Source of the DNA: Ilyonectria destructans
Taxonomy: Eukaryota > Ascomycota > Sordariomycetes > Hypocreales > Nectriaceae
Direction of reading: 5' to 3'
DNA length: 64,000 nt
Assembly (NCBI GenBank): GCA_020740775.1
Contig: JAHEWK010000009.1
Coordinates: 992,001-1,056,000 of the forward strand
Shown: positions 11,622-22,454 of the stretch, piece by piece
How the letters are laid out: the number at the start of each line of letters is the position of its first letter
How positions within the stretch are numbered: the stretch's first letter is position 1
The notes under the pieces: model-generated
Seen by the model: the letters and a program-made list of their open reading frames with translations, nothing else
Told to the model about the DNA's origin: nothing
Databases searched by the model: none
Program-made: the position numbers and the translations under genes

Positions 11622-12317
11622 ATATATTCCGCCCCTAACGCGGTTTTCCAGCGTTGAGCTGGCGAGGAGCAGTCGTGTTGGAACGTCTGACAATTGATGC
11701 TGAATACGTGTCAGAATGCTACTGTACAAGGATCACAACCCATGCCACCTTAGCTGCGAGTGCATAAATGGTCAATCATCTGGCCCGCGCGCTGCGAGAC
11801 GGATCAACTTCTTGCCGATGAGATGGCTCATTCCGGTCGTGCATCAAGTCGATAAAGATGACTCCACCTTAAAGACGAGCCAAAGGAGGAGCCCCATACC
11901 TATGGCTTGTATGAATGTAGTATATACGCCTAGCCCATCCAACACATAATGATTTGACACGAAATGATCCACGGTGTTTTATTTATATGCTGGTTTCAAA
12001 TTATGGCGAATGGATTCGGAATTACCAGGCGCGTGCCTTGAACGTTGCCCACCGTCGTGCCGCACGGCTTTCATCTGGTCGGCACAGGCGCTACACAAGA
12101 TAAACAGAATAGAATTACCGAAACAGTCGAATTTGGGATGAGACAACTTGAGCTTAGTATTTTAAAACGTAAATCAGGTTTGGGACGCCCAAGGCCGTGG
12201 GAGAAAAAAACTGAAAACCTAGCTCAACACAAAACAACCACTACCCGCCAAAACAGCCAGTGAAGCCAGACTTGGCTAAGGTCGCATCAAGGCCTGGAGG
12301 GATTGAGAGCAATACCC
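11622..12317. other. Intergenic between kinase and HET genes
   Basis: An AT-rich word ATATATAT lies just upstream of the HET start. No other gene is seen. Confidence 0.4.
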
Positions 12318-15313
12318 CTACCAAGTTCTCAGGGTGAGACAACGCCGGCTCTGCTTCGATCTCAGAGATATCTCAATCTGTCCCATCTCCTGAAGTCCAT
12401 CCAGTGTGCTGAAATTCAGTGCCACTACATCCTCCTTGTAGTACATACGAGATCCGTTCAAGCCAAAATCAGTCCTGCCCTTACTAGTCACAAACCCGGA
12501 ATCATCCGGTTGGCTAGTGCCACTCTTTCGAGACTCAGAACTACACACCAAGGCTGTCCATGATCCAACGCCTCGCTGTGCACAGATAATGATGTGTGTT
12601 GGTTCTGCTTGAGCCACGAAATATACCACGGTATTCGTTTGTATATCTACCAGTGTCCAGGTCTGCTCAAGTAGAGGGTCATTTGCGAAAGAATCCATGA
12701 TCCCTTGGTTGGCCTCTAAACCAGGGATGTACTTATTGAGTCGGTTGGCACCGTGAGCTCCCGAAATCGCGAGGAATCGATTTCCGGTTTGAACAGGTCG
12801 ACTAGTCCACTTACTGAGTGCCTCGCCCATTCGCCCTCCCTTCGGCAGCTTGAAAAGGTTGATAGAATGGCCCCAGGTGCCGTCAACTAGGATGTTATAG
12901 TGGAATCCAAAGCCAATAGCACGGCAAAGGGGTCTTATCTGTACAGTTTGGATCCAATGGCTAGTCTTCTTCAACAGAGATTGCAGATCCCACGTGTCGG
13001 GCGTTTTCCATTCCCTGATGCACAGCCATCGTTCGAGCAATTGTACCTGTTTATTCATGAAAAATATCGTGACAAAGGTGTCTAATTCGCTTCCTCGTCT
13101 AGGTGCATCTGTCTTGACTGGCAAAAAGTCTTCGATCGCAAGAAGTGCAAGCCTCGAAGAATGAACAGGTAACATGCTGAGCAGCTCCAAAAGGCTGAGG
13201 AGCGCGGGGAGCTGCGTTGGAATTTGATCGCCAAAGAGAATGTTCTCCATAAAGAACTTAGTGGCTGGGGGGGTCCCTGCCTTATGGTTCCAAAGGAGAT
13301 GTTGGACATCTTTTTGGGTTAGTTCCATATCAATGGAGAGCGGTAAAGCGGTATCGATTAAGTGGACGAAGAACGAATCCCAGTGTATCGAGGCAACAAA
13401 TACTGGGACGTTTGTGGCCTGATTTATCCAACGTTCCAGATGCGGCCGCACAACCTTTTCGTTGTCTTTTGGAAAATCTCGTTGAGGACAACCAAGGTGT
13501 TCATGAAAAATGAACAGAATTTGCTTGGCCGCTTTAACGACGTCAGCCAAGCCCCAACTCCTCGACCGTACTACATCTGGTAAATGCCTGAGTATGCTGA
13601 CACCCCAGTAGCCAAGAAGGTCCATCTGCCTAGCTCTTTCTTCGGCTATACGGTGCAGTATGGGTCTGCTATCTTTCTTCGTGGCGTCAAATATAGGAAA
13701 GTTATACGTGACGAAAAGAAATGGGGGGACGTCCTCAGATCCCGAACGAAGTTTGAGGTCATCGAAAGATATAATATCGACACCGTGTAAATCAGGGGAC
13801 TGGGGATTTCGTAAAGCATAAACCCAGTCAGCCTGCTCGAGAGCTGGAATCTCCACAATATCACCCGTTCCAGGCTGCTGAGTTAATTCCGAGGTTATGC
13901 CAGGGGACGGCGCAGGCGAAAAAGCATCTATAACCTCATCAGCATAAGACTTTTTATTTCAGATGTCATATACATACCTTTAGATGTAACCAATTCAATC
14001 TGTTCATCTTCTTCTATGCCTGGAGGAGCTGGTGGGTGGCTTGTATCATTTAGGAGAAGCTCAGAAGCCTCGGAGGAGCTCTCGCTTGGGTGTGAAATTG
14101 TCGAAGTTTTTTGACTTCGCCCTTCCGTCCACTCTGATGGCCGGGAGGTCACAGTCCACTGTGCAGAAGCCTCATAATCCTGTGCAATCATCTTGTTGGC
14201 GGGTGTTTCATGGGTGCTGAAATCAGTGAGTACTAAAACATGGCAAGATCATGTGCGATAGATCAGACAGTCTTACCTCTCTAGACTAGAGCGACCCTGT
14301 GCCTCATCAATGTCTTCACAGTTCTCTAGCCACTTATGATCTGCTGCTTCATCCGCTGTGAGTCTGTTCCTGGGTGATGCTGCCATGGTTTGCTGAACGA
14401 ACAGGATGCAGTGTGTACTCGCCCCGACACTCTCCAGCCCGTTCGTTGGAAACTGTGTGCCCATAGTTACATAACTGGCACGTTGGTTGGGCGATACAAA
14501 TGTTGCTTTTTGCGTCAAAAGTTTGTGTGTGACCTCCCCCAGTGCCCACAGATCAATGGCCGAGGTGTACTCCGCAGCCTCGGTTTGGTTATCCTGAAGA
14601 TCCTCAAGTGTAAACATCCCGAGGACCTCGGGGGCCATATAGCCCATCGTACCGATCTCCATAGTTTTCAATGCCGTGGACCCTTCCACTCGCTTGCTGA
14701 TGCCGAAATCACAAATCTTAACCCACCACCTTGGGCCTTGATGAACAACTAAGATATTGCCCGGCTTAAGATCCCTATGTGCAAAGCCACTATTGTGCAT
14801 TGACTGTAAGGCTTCGACCAGTTGCAAGGCAATCAACCTTGCCTCAGGCTCGGGGAAAGGTCGTACAATGTAGTGTCGCAAGTCCCCATGCTCCAGATAC
14901 TCCATAGTGATAAAGAGCGCCGTCTCGTTTTGGAACCACCCAAATGAGCGTACAAAACAGTCGGCGAACTTGTCGTGAGAGAACTTGGCGATGGCTTCAA
15001 GTTCACGATGGAACGCAGAAGTCGGCACGCTGCGGTGTTTACGGATTTCCTTGATGGCGCGAAGTCTTGGTTCCTGTTGGGATGAGACGGCGATGCACTC
15101 CTCAAGCCAAACAGTCCCGTACGCGCCCCCTCCAAGTTCGTGCTTCCGCTCCCATATCTCTTCGGCCTTCTCCCTCCGGCGACTGGGGTTAGTGCCTGCG
15201 GCCCTGCGAATCTGTGTCGTCTGATTTGTGCTCGGATTCCAGGTCGCGTCAATCTCTGAATCGACGACCAGGTCCAAGACTCGATGCTGGAGGCCGCCTG
15301 GTCTGGTGGCCAT
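12318..15313 (-). CDS. Ser/Thr protein kinase with a large unrecognised C-terminal region
   Basis: 961 residues; exons 15313-14277, 14216-13978 and 13927-12318 with clean GT/AG introns. The kinase domain covers about 55-335: Gly loop LGGGAYGTVW, Lys88 (RAIKEI), FAHRDLKPGN with Asp181, DFG at 202-204, APE at 227-229, so it should be active. A low-complexity acidic/Ser linker follows (about 350-430). The remaining ~530 residues contain no family I recognise: conserved-looking stretches include FLFVTYNFPIFDATKK and LLGYWGVSILRHLPDVV. The first 35 residues are duplicated in a relic at 16814-16933. Being tandem with the HET gene suggests a role in cell-death or allorecognition signalling; that is inference. 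Confidence 0.82.
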
Positions 15314-16813
15314 CGTGACAAAGATGTTCAGTCCCTAGAGCCGCAGACGATTAACCGTGAGACTTCGTGTTCGCAAAGGATGACCAGGCGGGGATAAGGC
15401 GAACACGGTGAGGCTGAGTGTAATGCGATAACATGGGCTGTGCCATAAGTAGCTAGCCGCATGCATGTACACGAGATACCTCACGCCACCACATAGGCCG
15501 CTCTCATTGGTGTTGGAAGATGACCCTATATTACGAAACCTCTGATAGATTGATATCCTGACCTTGGCCACAGGGGAGTCAGAAACCCCCTCCTCCGCCG
15601 GCCTGGGGACCCGTGCCAAGATAATCATCAATATCATCAATATCATCTTGAATACTATTGCCCGGATCAATTTGACCGTAACGGATCCATCAGCTGGCTT
15701 TAATCGATTTACAATTAAATGGCCTGCCACAAATCGCCTTCAGCGAACATGGTTTTGTATCTATTATGATACCCGGCGCCAAGGTTTTGAAGTCTGCTCC
15801 CCCGGGTTGGATGATCTGCACCTGTGGCTTCCACCGTCTTTCGAAAATATGGTATGACCGTTTGGAGATCTGCCTGGGACCCAGTTCTTTGGTATTTGCT
15901 GGAACACCCATGATTCAAATTCTCTCCTTTCTACCGTCGACCTTTTTGCGCCAGTGCTCAAGCCTTGTGATGTTTTTGCATAGCCAGGTCAAGATTCTGT
16001 TCGCCTACACTTCTTCTATACTTTCTATAGTACCCAATGCCCAAGGTCAGAATTCTGTCAACCAAGCTGGAATGATCTGTTGGGTGGCTTCGACACCTCG
16101 TAAGAAATACGGAATAGCGGTTGCGAGATCTACCTAGACTCTAGGTCTTACGTATTCATTATACTTTAACATCCCAAGATCTTAAAGATTTCCTCCCTCA
16201 TCTAAAGGCGTCTCGTCGTCGTTGTCGTTCGTCATTATTTGAGGCTGGGGCAGCTTCCATGTGATGTGTTGAAAACCTGGTAAGACAGCGAATCGCGAGA
16301 ATTCTGGGCGTAGCAACCAGGGTGTCAGTTCTTCATAGGAGAAACTATCTAAGAGAGGACATACGCAAAGTCGGATGTGCAAAGGTTTGCCGCCACTGCA
16401 ATCCTCCTCCAGAGTGATTGTCTAATGCGGAGTAAAGAGAAATAAACCGGAAACGGACCTCATTTCTTCCGACGAAATCAGAGAGGAATTGACAATGTTA
16501 TAATTGGTGGGCCAGCAGGCTGGGACGTGTTCTGCAAGTAATACTTTAAGTAGTAACGGCTGATGGAACCATCTTTCCGAGCCTGAAATAAGGGCACCTG
16601 TCTAAGAACGGGGTCCTTTAAGACCACACGTAGCAGTACCAAAATTGTGTTATTTGTTAGATGCAACGCTATAGTTCAGCCTCGAGTAGTAGGGGCTCAA
16701 CTCTGGGAGCGGAAATAGAATTTAGTGAGCTCATTTGTGAGTACATTAGTATACACGCTCAACTTTTCTGGCACGTTATCATACACCGGGAATTCGTACT
16801 TCAATCATACGCA
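15314..16813. other. Intergenic with a diverged internal duplication
   Basis: Upstream of the kinase gene. Apart from the duplicated segments listed separately, no gene is recognised; short frames near 16182-16382 and 16478-16666 (minus) are possible debris. Confidence 0.45.
15766..16150. repeat. Old direct duplication of a ~125-bp segment
   Basis: 15766-15890 and 16029-16150 align by eye along their whole length with shared words such as CCAAGGT, ATGATCTG, GTGGCTTC, GAGATCT and GTCTT-like ends. A partial third copy of one part (GGTCAAGATTCTGT) lies near 15987. Identity looks to be about 60-65 percent. Confidence 0.45.
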
Positions 16814-16933
16814 CTACTCAATCGCCATTAGGATGTGTTTCGTCTGGCTGCTCTGAGGATCCCAGGACGCCTCCATCTGGGAGTTGGAAACAAAATCGGA
16901 TACCCGATGGCGATGGGGTCGTGTAGAAACCAT
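16814..16933 (-). pseudogene. Truncated paralogue of the kinase N-terminus (39 codons)
   Basis: A short ATG-to-stop frame encodes MVSTRPHRHRVSDFVSNSQM and onward. It aligns gap-free with the start of the kinase at 15313 (MATRPGGLQHRVLDLVVDSE...): shared residues include M-x-T-R-P, HRV-x-D-x-V, S and A-(S/T)-W-(D/N)-P. It stops before the Gly loop, so no catalytic part is present. It is either the 5' remnant of a tandem duplicate or a tiny stand-alone gene. Confidence 0.65.
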
Positions 16934-17531
16934 TGCCACATTGATGGTCGCTTTCGTTGAACAAGATGATCAGAGTCAGGCTGTGCGGAGACAAATAACG
17001 ATGTTTGGGAGGCAGCCTGGTGTTTAGCTGAACAGCTCTTGTGGCGCATCTTAGCTGCATGCGTTTTACGAGTACAAACACCGGCTATCGAATAACCCAG
17101 TATTCTGTGTTTATTCAATAATCTTACATGTTTTTCTGGCAAGGACCCGGTCTAAATAACCGAGGATGTCGCATTCCGTTACTTAACATATCGGCGAACG
17201 GATCATACCAAAAGTGGAATGCGCACTCCAACAGGAGTCACGATAATGGCGTAATAGAGATGCCTAAATGTGACAGAGGAAGATAGAGCAACTAGAATAG
17301 AAATGAACAAGGCATGGCCTAAAAGAATTCCATGGTAGATTTATATAGTACCTAAAGTATCATCTAGCGCTGGGCGCTAAACGTGGATAGAAAGCAAAAG
17401 TCGCACTCAGTGAGCCGCTCTAATGTTAAATAACAACATCCGATACAGTCCACTGTTTCGCCGCAAATCTTCAAAACAATTGGTCCAAGAAGCTATGTAG
17501 TTGCACCCGAAAACGACCCAACTACGAGATC
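16934..17531. other. Intergenic, no gene seen
   Basis: No gene or repeat recognised. Confidence 0.45.
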
Positions 17532-18119
17532 CTACTTCGACAGACAAACCTGAGAATAGTAGGTGGCGAAAGTCGTAGCAGCGGCGGCGCAGCAAAAGAT
17601 AGACTCCTGGTTCGCCTTTGCGGCGCAGGCCACGCAGGCAACGACAAAGTTGATGGAGGAGAAGTTGGTGCAAGAGCGGCAAGAGTTGGGGTTGGGCGCG
17701 CTGTTGCAGCTAAAGGAGTGGGACTTGGAAATGGCGGCATCCTTGATCTGGGGGCAGTTTCGGGCGCGCTGGTGGATGGAGGGGACGGTGGAAGTCGCAA
17801 CCACATCCAGAGCGAGGACGGCGTCAAGGTTGGCCAGCATGTCTTCCTGCTTGGAGATGGCAACAATGGGCTCAAAGAACTTGTCGTAAAGCGACTCAGG
17901 GATGCAGTCAGAGGGCGAGTTGAGGTAGCTCTCCGGGATGCGAGGCATGACGAAATCGTTGGCCCCAGTGCTGTTGAGACTCATGGCCTCGTAGGTCTGG
18001 CTCAGAGCTTGAAGATGGGAGAGGTTGATGCAACCAGTTTTTTCACCCGCGGTATAAGTGAGCGAGCTAGAGAGAGCAGAGCCAGCCAGCATGGCGAGAA
18101 CGAAGATAGTAGAGACCAT
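17532..18119 (-). CDS. Small secreted cysteine-rich protein
   Basis: Single-exon gene for 195 residues. I chose the ATG at 18119 (CAAAAATGG context): it opens a clear signal peptide (MVSTIFVLAMLAGSALSSS) and a TATAAA sits about 130 bases upstream, while the longer frame to 18263 would put charged sequence ahead of it. The mature part has 11 cysteines, ten of them in the C-terminal half or just before it, including CRSC, CVAC and a CC pair. One candidate N-glycosylation site is NST. I do not recognise a family. Such proteins are often effectors, antimicrobials or surface proteins; function is unknown. Confidence 0.7.
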   Translation of the reverse strand: MVSTIFVLAMLAGSALSSSLTYTAGEKTGCINLSHLQALSQTYEAMSLNSTGANDFVMPRIPESYLNSPSDCIPESLYDKFFEPIVAISKQEDMLANLDAVLALDVVATSTVPSIHQRARNCPQIKDAAISKSHSFSCNSAPNPNSCRSCTNFSSINFVVACVACAAKANQESIFCCAAAATTFATYYSQVCLSK

Positions 18120-18245
18120 TTTTGCGGTAATCGTTGACTTGAAGTCGTGAAGAAGTGGATTTAGAGAGTATGAGGAGATGTTGGAAGAGATGCTTGATGT
18201 GCTGCAGAATAGATGTCTTTGATTTTCGAGGCAGGAAACTTCTAC

Positions 18246-18251
18246 TTTATA
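18246..18251 (-). promoter_or_regulatory. TATA box of the secreted protein gene at 17532-18119
   Basis: TATAAA on the minus strand, 127 bases upstream of the chosen ATG. Confidence 0.5.
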
Positions 18252-19604
18252 TCTTCTTACCACTCAGACATTGACTTGCCAAATATCAAAACACATGCAC
18301 TCTCCCTGCCTGAACACTGCTCCTCGGAGCTCCGACAGGATCACTACACCGAATTCTCGACTGCTTCACATCTGGAAACTTAGAATGACTACCTTGGGAG
18401 GCTCCTTCTCTTGGAAGGGATTGCCAGTCTCGGAACCAGTGGCACGTTTTCAACTTGTCATGTTGAGAAATGTTGTTAACCGAGACACGTTCTCATTGAA
18501 CGTGTTTACATTGGCTCTTAGAATTCTTTGAGCTCATATTGAGTTTTCGGATGGCATGGAACATTGTCGTCTTTAGAACCAATGAGGTTCTAATCCGAAT
18601 CCAGTTAACAAACTCGTATACACTATGTCTCCAAGATAAATACGGTATACCAAGCGTGAAGTTTAAATTCACCTGATTCCCCTGCAACGGACGTGCATTT
18701 TTGCCGCCTGCCGATAATTGGACCACTTGTGGCCCCTGCATTGCAATCCCGAACTACGACGAGTGCCGTCTCATCCGGGCTTGATGGCCTGATGCAGAAC
18801 TGCGCCCGTGTTCGGTTACTTTGTCTCTCCAGATCTACCGGTAGCATGATTTTCATATGTCGTCTGACCCCTGTCCTTCACAATTGCACTACTGCTTCCT
18901 ACTATGTGTATTTGCCGCTCTTTGGAGCATCCCTGCAGTGTGGCAAGCTTATGTTTGAGGCTTATGCTTGTTCGAGTCCTTGAATAGTTTAAGGTTCGTC
19001 CCGTCCTTAACAGCACTCTGAGGAGATGTGGCTTGAGTGCATGTTGCGATGACGCTTTGTTCTTCGTTGTATTTTGAAATTATCACGGACTATTGTAGCT
19101 GTGGTTACCTTCTATGTCAGTTTCTCCGTATGGTATGTAATTTAATAGATACTTTCTCCTGAAGAAAAAAAAGTTCGTATGCATTCTTCTCCATATTTCA
19201 ATGTGGCCGGGCGTAGTTGGGGCTTAGTTGACAGCCGAGGCCAACAAATGAAACACGACAAAGCCCCAATAGGAAGTAAGTTCTAGTCCAGCCCTGTAGG
19301 GCACGTTGCCAATGCTTCGTTGCAATAGGCAGAAATTCCATCAACAGGGTATATATGGTACGAACGGACAATCTTGTTAAAGTTCAGAACAAACTTCACG
19401 ATTATTGGTGTCTAATGCGAATGGGAGAGGCAAATGGCTTCATTTTCGCGCAACTCGGTCTCCGAGAGATACCGAATTACCAAGCAGCTCCCACAGGACC
19501 GGAGAAATTGTATTCGGGCAGTAGAATCTTGCCTCGGAGTTAGTGTGATGGGCATCGTAGGTCTCGTGCCCTCAGGAGGTACAATTCACGGCTTGTGGCT
19601 CAGG

Positions 19605-19610
19605 TATAAA
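19605..19610 (+). promoter_or_regulatory. TATA box of the gene at 19745
   Basis: TATAAA 135 bases before the ATG, followed by a CA-rich leader. Confidence 0.5.
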
Positions 19611-19744
19611 GAGATGAGGTTCCCGCCGACATTTTCAAATTTGAACAACAGCAAGCACTCAATCACACAATCACTCAATACTCCAACACTTCTCTACTTT
19701 TCCCATCACCAAGATCTTCCAGATCACCACTCCAAACCGCAACT

Positions 19745-20198
19745 ATGAAGTTCACCGCCATTGCTCTCACTCTCCTCACTCTCGGCAGCACGTGAGTAGA
19801 ATACTCGTTGGTGATGATTGCAATCTGACATCCATTAGTGCGACTGCCAAAATCCACCACAACTGTGGCTGCAACGTTCGCGGCAAGTACCACGTCGAGC
19901 TGAGCAGAGCTGCCTGCGCTCTCTGGGGTGCCACTCAGCCCCATACCTGGTTCGGTAAGGAAATCTGCCATCCCATTATCCGATTCATGACTAACACTTG
20001 CAATAGATGGCTATTCCGTGAGTTGGATATTTTCCACCAAGGAAATCCCTTTCTTACTAACCTCATTCTTCACAGTGCATTGACAAGGGCATCGGCCGTG
20101 GAATTGATGGCCAGCCGTTTGAGAACACCTGCCAGGAGGCCTGGGATGTCAACTTCGGCGGAAACCGAAACGATGTCCGCGGCAACTGCTGGCACTAA
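19745..20198 (+). CDS. Small secreted cysteine-rich protein, four exons
   Basis: 98-residue precursor assembled from exons 19745-19791, 19839-19954, 20007-20017 (11 nt) and 20076-20198; all junctions are GT/AG and in phase. Residues 1-20 (MKFTAIALTLLTLGSTTATA) are a signal peptide. The mature peptide of about 78 residues has six cysteines, starting with NCGC and ending NCWH, and is rich in Gly, Asn and His, fitting three disulphides. No family recognised. The size, Cys count and strong core-promoter layout resemble small secreted effectors or antimicrobial peptides; I make no activity claim. Confidence 0.72.
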
Positions 20199-20684
20199 AT
20201 ACCGGGGGGAATACATTCCATCTGGTCGGCTAATTTCATTTTGATCACCCCTTGTTTCGGTCCTCATTCGAGGATATAGTTTGTTTCTTTCTTTTGGCTT
20301 CTGCCTGTTTAGTATCTAAATCTGCCTCACTGGTTTATGCTAGCCGATTACGCGCTTCGAATATCGAGATTTAGTTATGTTTTAGTTTTTTATATATAAG
20401 ACTGTTGTCGAATTTGCTGCTTCATAAATAAGTGACTGTGACCCCCAGATTAAGACAAACAGCTAGTAAGACACGGCTTGGTGTAACATCAACAACTCTG
20501 TGGCACCAATATTATTTCTGGCCAAGACATCTCGTTTAATTTTACCGAAACTGGCAATATTTTTAACTCAAAGGTTCCGTATTTGTTGTTATAGATCATC
20601 TCCTGGCTGCATCTTCTTAAAGTTGCACCACGCCCAGCATCCCTCCAACCCAAACATATAACTCCCGCACTTCTATATCGAGAG
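20199..20684. other. 3' flank, no gene seen
   Basis: AT-rich 3' flank of the secreted-protein gene. Confidence 0.45.
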
Positions 20685-20882
20685 ATGTGCGCCTTCTACA
20701 GGAACGCTGCCAGCGGTCCTACCGATCAGGCTGCCAAACTTATCCAGGATTTAATACAGCAGGGCTGTATCCAGTATAGCACTATACCAACTCTGTCACG
20801 AAGTGATATCAGAAAAGGGGCGCTGACAATCGAGATCGCGAATGCACCTTGCTGCAAGGGAAATTGCGCATGCCCGGTGTAG
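20685..20882 (+). CDS. Hypothetical 65-residue protein with Cys-rich end
   Basis: ATG-to-TAG frame preceded by CATATAA about 30 bases upstream. No signal peptide. The last residues are PCCKGNCACPV, four cysteines in nine residues, which could bind metal. No family recognised; it may be chance. Confidence 0.25.
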   Translation: MCAFYRNAASGPTDQAAKLIQDLIQQGCIQYSTIPTLSRSDIRKGALTIEIANAPCCKGNCACPV

Positions 20883-20972
20883 TTTCGGGCAGAGACTTTG
20901 AGGCTGGTTGTATTTAAAAAATGGCAAGTATCATTTCAGCTGTGTTAGTAGTGCAGAGGGGTTCCAAAAATA

Positions 20973-21905
20973 CTACAGCTTCTTTTTCACAACCAACACG
21001 GCTCCCGACACTTCGCCCTTGACCGTCTCCTTTCCCTTCTCCACACCGGCTTCATGCAACAGCTGTTCAATCTCGTTTCGAAGGATTTTCACCACATCCT
21101 TGTCAGTCCCAACAAGGTCAGGGTGAGCCTGGTGCCATCGCACCTGGGGACTTCCACTCGCCATCATCTTCTCAAACGTGTCCAGATCCGCCTCGGACTC
21201 ACCCACATGGAAGTCCTCGCGGCTGTCCCACTCCTTGCGGACGAAAGCGCTCTCATCAAATGCCTCCACAGGCTCCGGTAAGGTCCAAGGGAGTAGGATG
21301 CCACGGTAGCGGTTCCGGGGGAGCAAGTTACCAGCCACGTAGTAGGGCATCAGAGGACCATCTAGGTGCTTTTCAATAGCAGCTTGGATGGCGGTGGAGT
21401 TGGGCATGGAGGGATGCGCGCGAATCTCGCCAGAGGTCCACAGCACGACGGTGCCGCCGGGCTTGAGAACACGAGCTGCAGCGGGCCAGAAACCCGCCAT
21501 GTCAAACCAATGGGCGGCGTTGGAAGCAGTGATGAGGTCGACGCTGGAATCCTCAACGCCTCCGAGTTCTTCGGCAGTAGCACGCTCGTAGCGGATTGGT
21601 TCAGAAGTTGATGTGACGCCGCCGAGGGAACGAGCAGTAGCAATCATGCCTTCGGAAGGGTCGAGTCCAATGACAGAAGTAAAGTGCGGACCGAGAGCGC
21701 GAGCGGCGAGGCCGGGACCACAGCCAACATCGACCAGCCTGTCAAGTTGACCGCCCGTAGAGGTATGCTGGTCCAGGACGAACTTATAGAGGTTTGGGTG
21801 GTAGTCGCGACGGACTTCAGAATAGGCGCTTCCTTGTGCGCTGTTGTAGGAGCTGAATGTCTTTTCTGTCGTGGGCAGCGCTGGTGTGGCTGTAGGGTGG
21901 GACAT
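20973..21905 (-). CDS. SAM-dependent methyltransferase, trans-aconitate 3-methyltransferase-like
   Basis: Single exon, 310 residues. Class I fold: SAM motif I LVDVGCGPGLAARAL (57-71), acidic GLDPSEGMI, ASNAAHWFD after strand 4 and LKPGGTVVLWTSG after that. This arrangement, with NAAHWFD and the C-terminal W-x-QAHPDL segment, is that of the fungal Tmt1-like group that methyl-esterifies trans-aconitate and related carboxylates. Cytosolic. Shares a 549-bp divergent promoter with the Zn2Cys6 gene at 22455, which could regulate it. Substrate is inferred only. Confidence 0.75.
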   Translation of the reverse strand: MSHPTATPALPTTEKTFSSYNSAQGSAYSEVRRDYHPNLYKFVLDQHTSTGGQLDRLVDVGCGPGLAARALGPHFTSVIGLDPSEGMIATARSLGGVTSTSEPIRYERATAEELGGVEDSSVDLITASNAAHWFDMAGFWPAAARVLKPGGTVVLWTSGEIRAHPSMPNSTAIQAAIEKHLDGPLMPYYVAGNLLPRNRYRGILLPWTLPEPVEAFDESAFVRKEWDSREDFHVGESEADLDTFEKMMASGSPQVRWHQAHPDLVGTDKDVVKILRNEIEQLLHEAGVEKGKETVKGEVSGAVLVVKKKL

Positions 21906-22454
21906 GGTGAATTAGGTGGCGTGTTGTTGCAGCAGGAAGTTGACAGTTGTTTTGTTGCCGTCTTTTGTATTTGAACTGCAATAAAGAACTGGAATGTCAA
22001 GAGAGGAAGCAAGTGGTTATCTCGTCAATTTAAAGAAATCAAGAGATGATGAGGTTATGACTTATGTTGCTCTCTCTTAACTTTAGCTTACGCTCCGTTT
22101 TCTCCGATTGACTACACCAACCAATAGCAGCCTCGCATTGTCAGATCACGCTATGCCCGTTACAGGGGAAGAGTGCGAATTCCGGCCGGACTTTGGTGTC
22201 CACTCCGGATCCCGAGTCATCGGTGTGCGGGGGCTGTGTCTGACTGGCGTTGTTCGCAACATTATTGGCAGTTAACCGACCGAAGGATCGAAGCTTGCCG
22301 TGATTCCGGTGTGGAAGATATCTGTCTTCTCCGCTCAAGGCCATAGATCGGAAGCGGACTTTCCTCACTTTCCACCTTGTCAACCCAACTGAAGCTTGAG
22401 TATTCCCTCGAGAGGAGCAGACCGGATGCTCAACTCCGGCCCTTCGGTATTGTC
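21906..22454. promoter_or_regulatory. Divergent promoter region, methyltransferase / Zn2Cys6 gene
   Basis: Contains the perfect 10-base palindrome TCCGGCCGGA at 22181-22190 and several other CCGGA words, which are possible zinc-cluster half sites. No coding sequence seen. Confidence 0.35.

Larger units (their letters stand above)
18120..19744. other. Intergenic between two small secreted-protein genes
   Basis: Contains the two TATA elements listed separately. No other gene recognised in about 1.6 kb. Confidence 0.45.

Noticed and set aside
11622..11729. Upstream extension of the HET protein
   Set aside because: The longer frame starts with TTG; the first ATG is at 11621.
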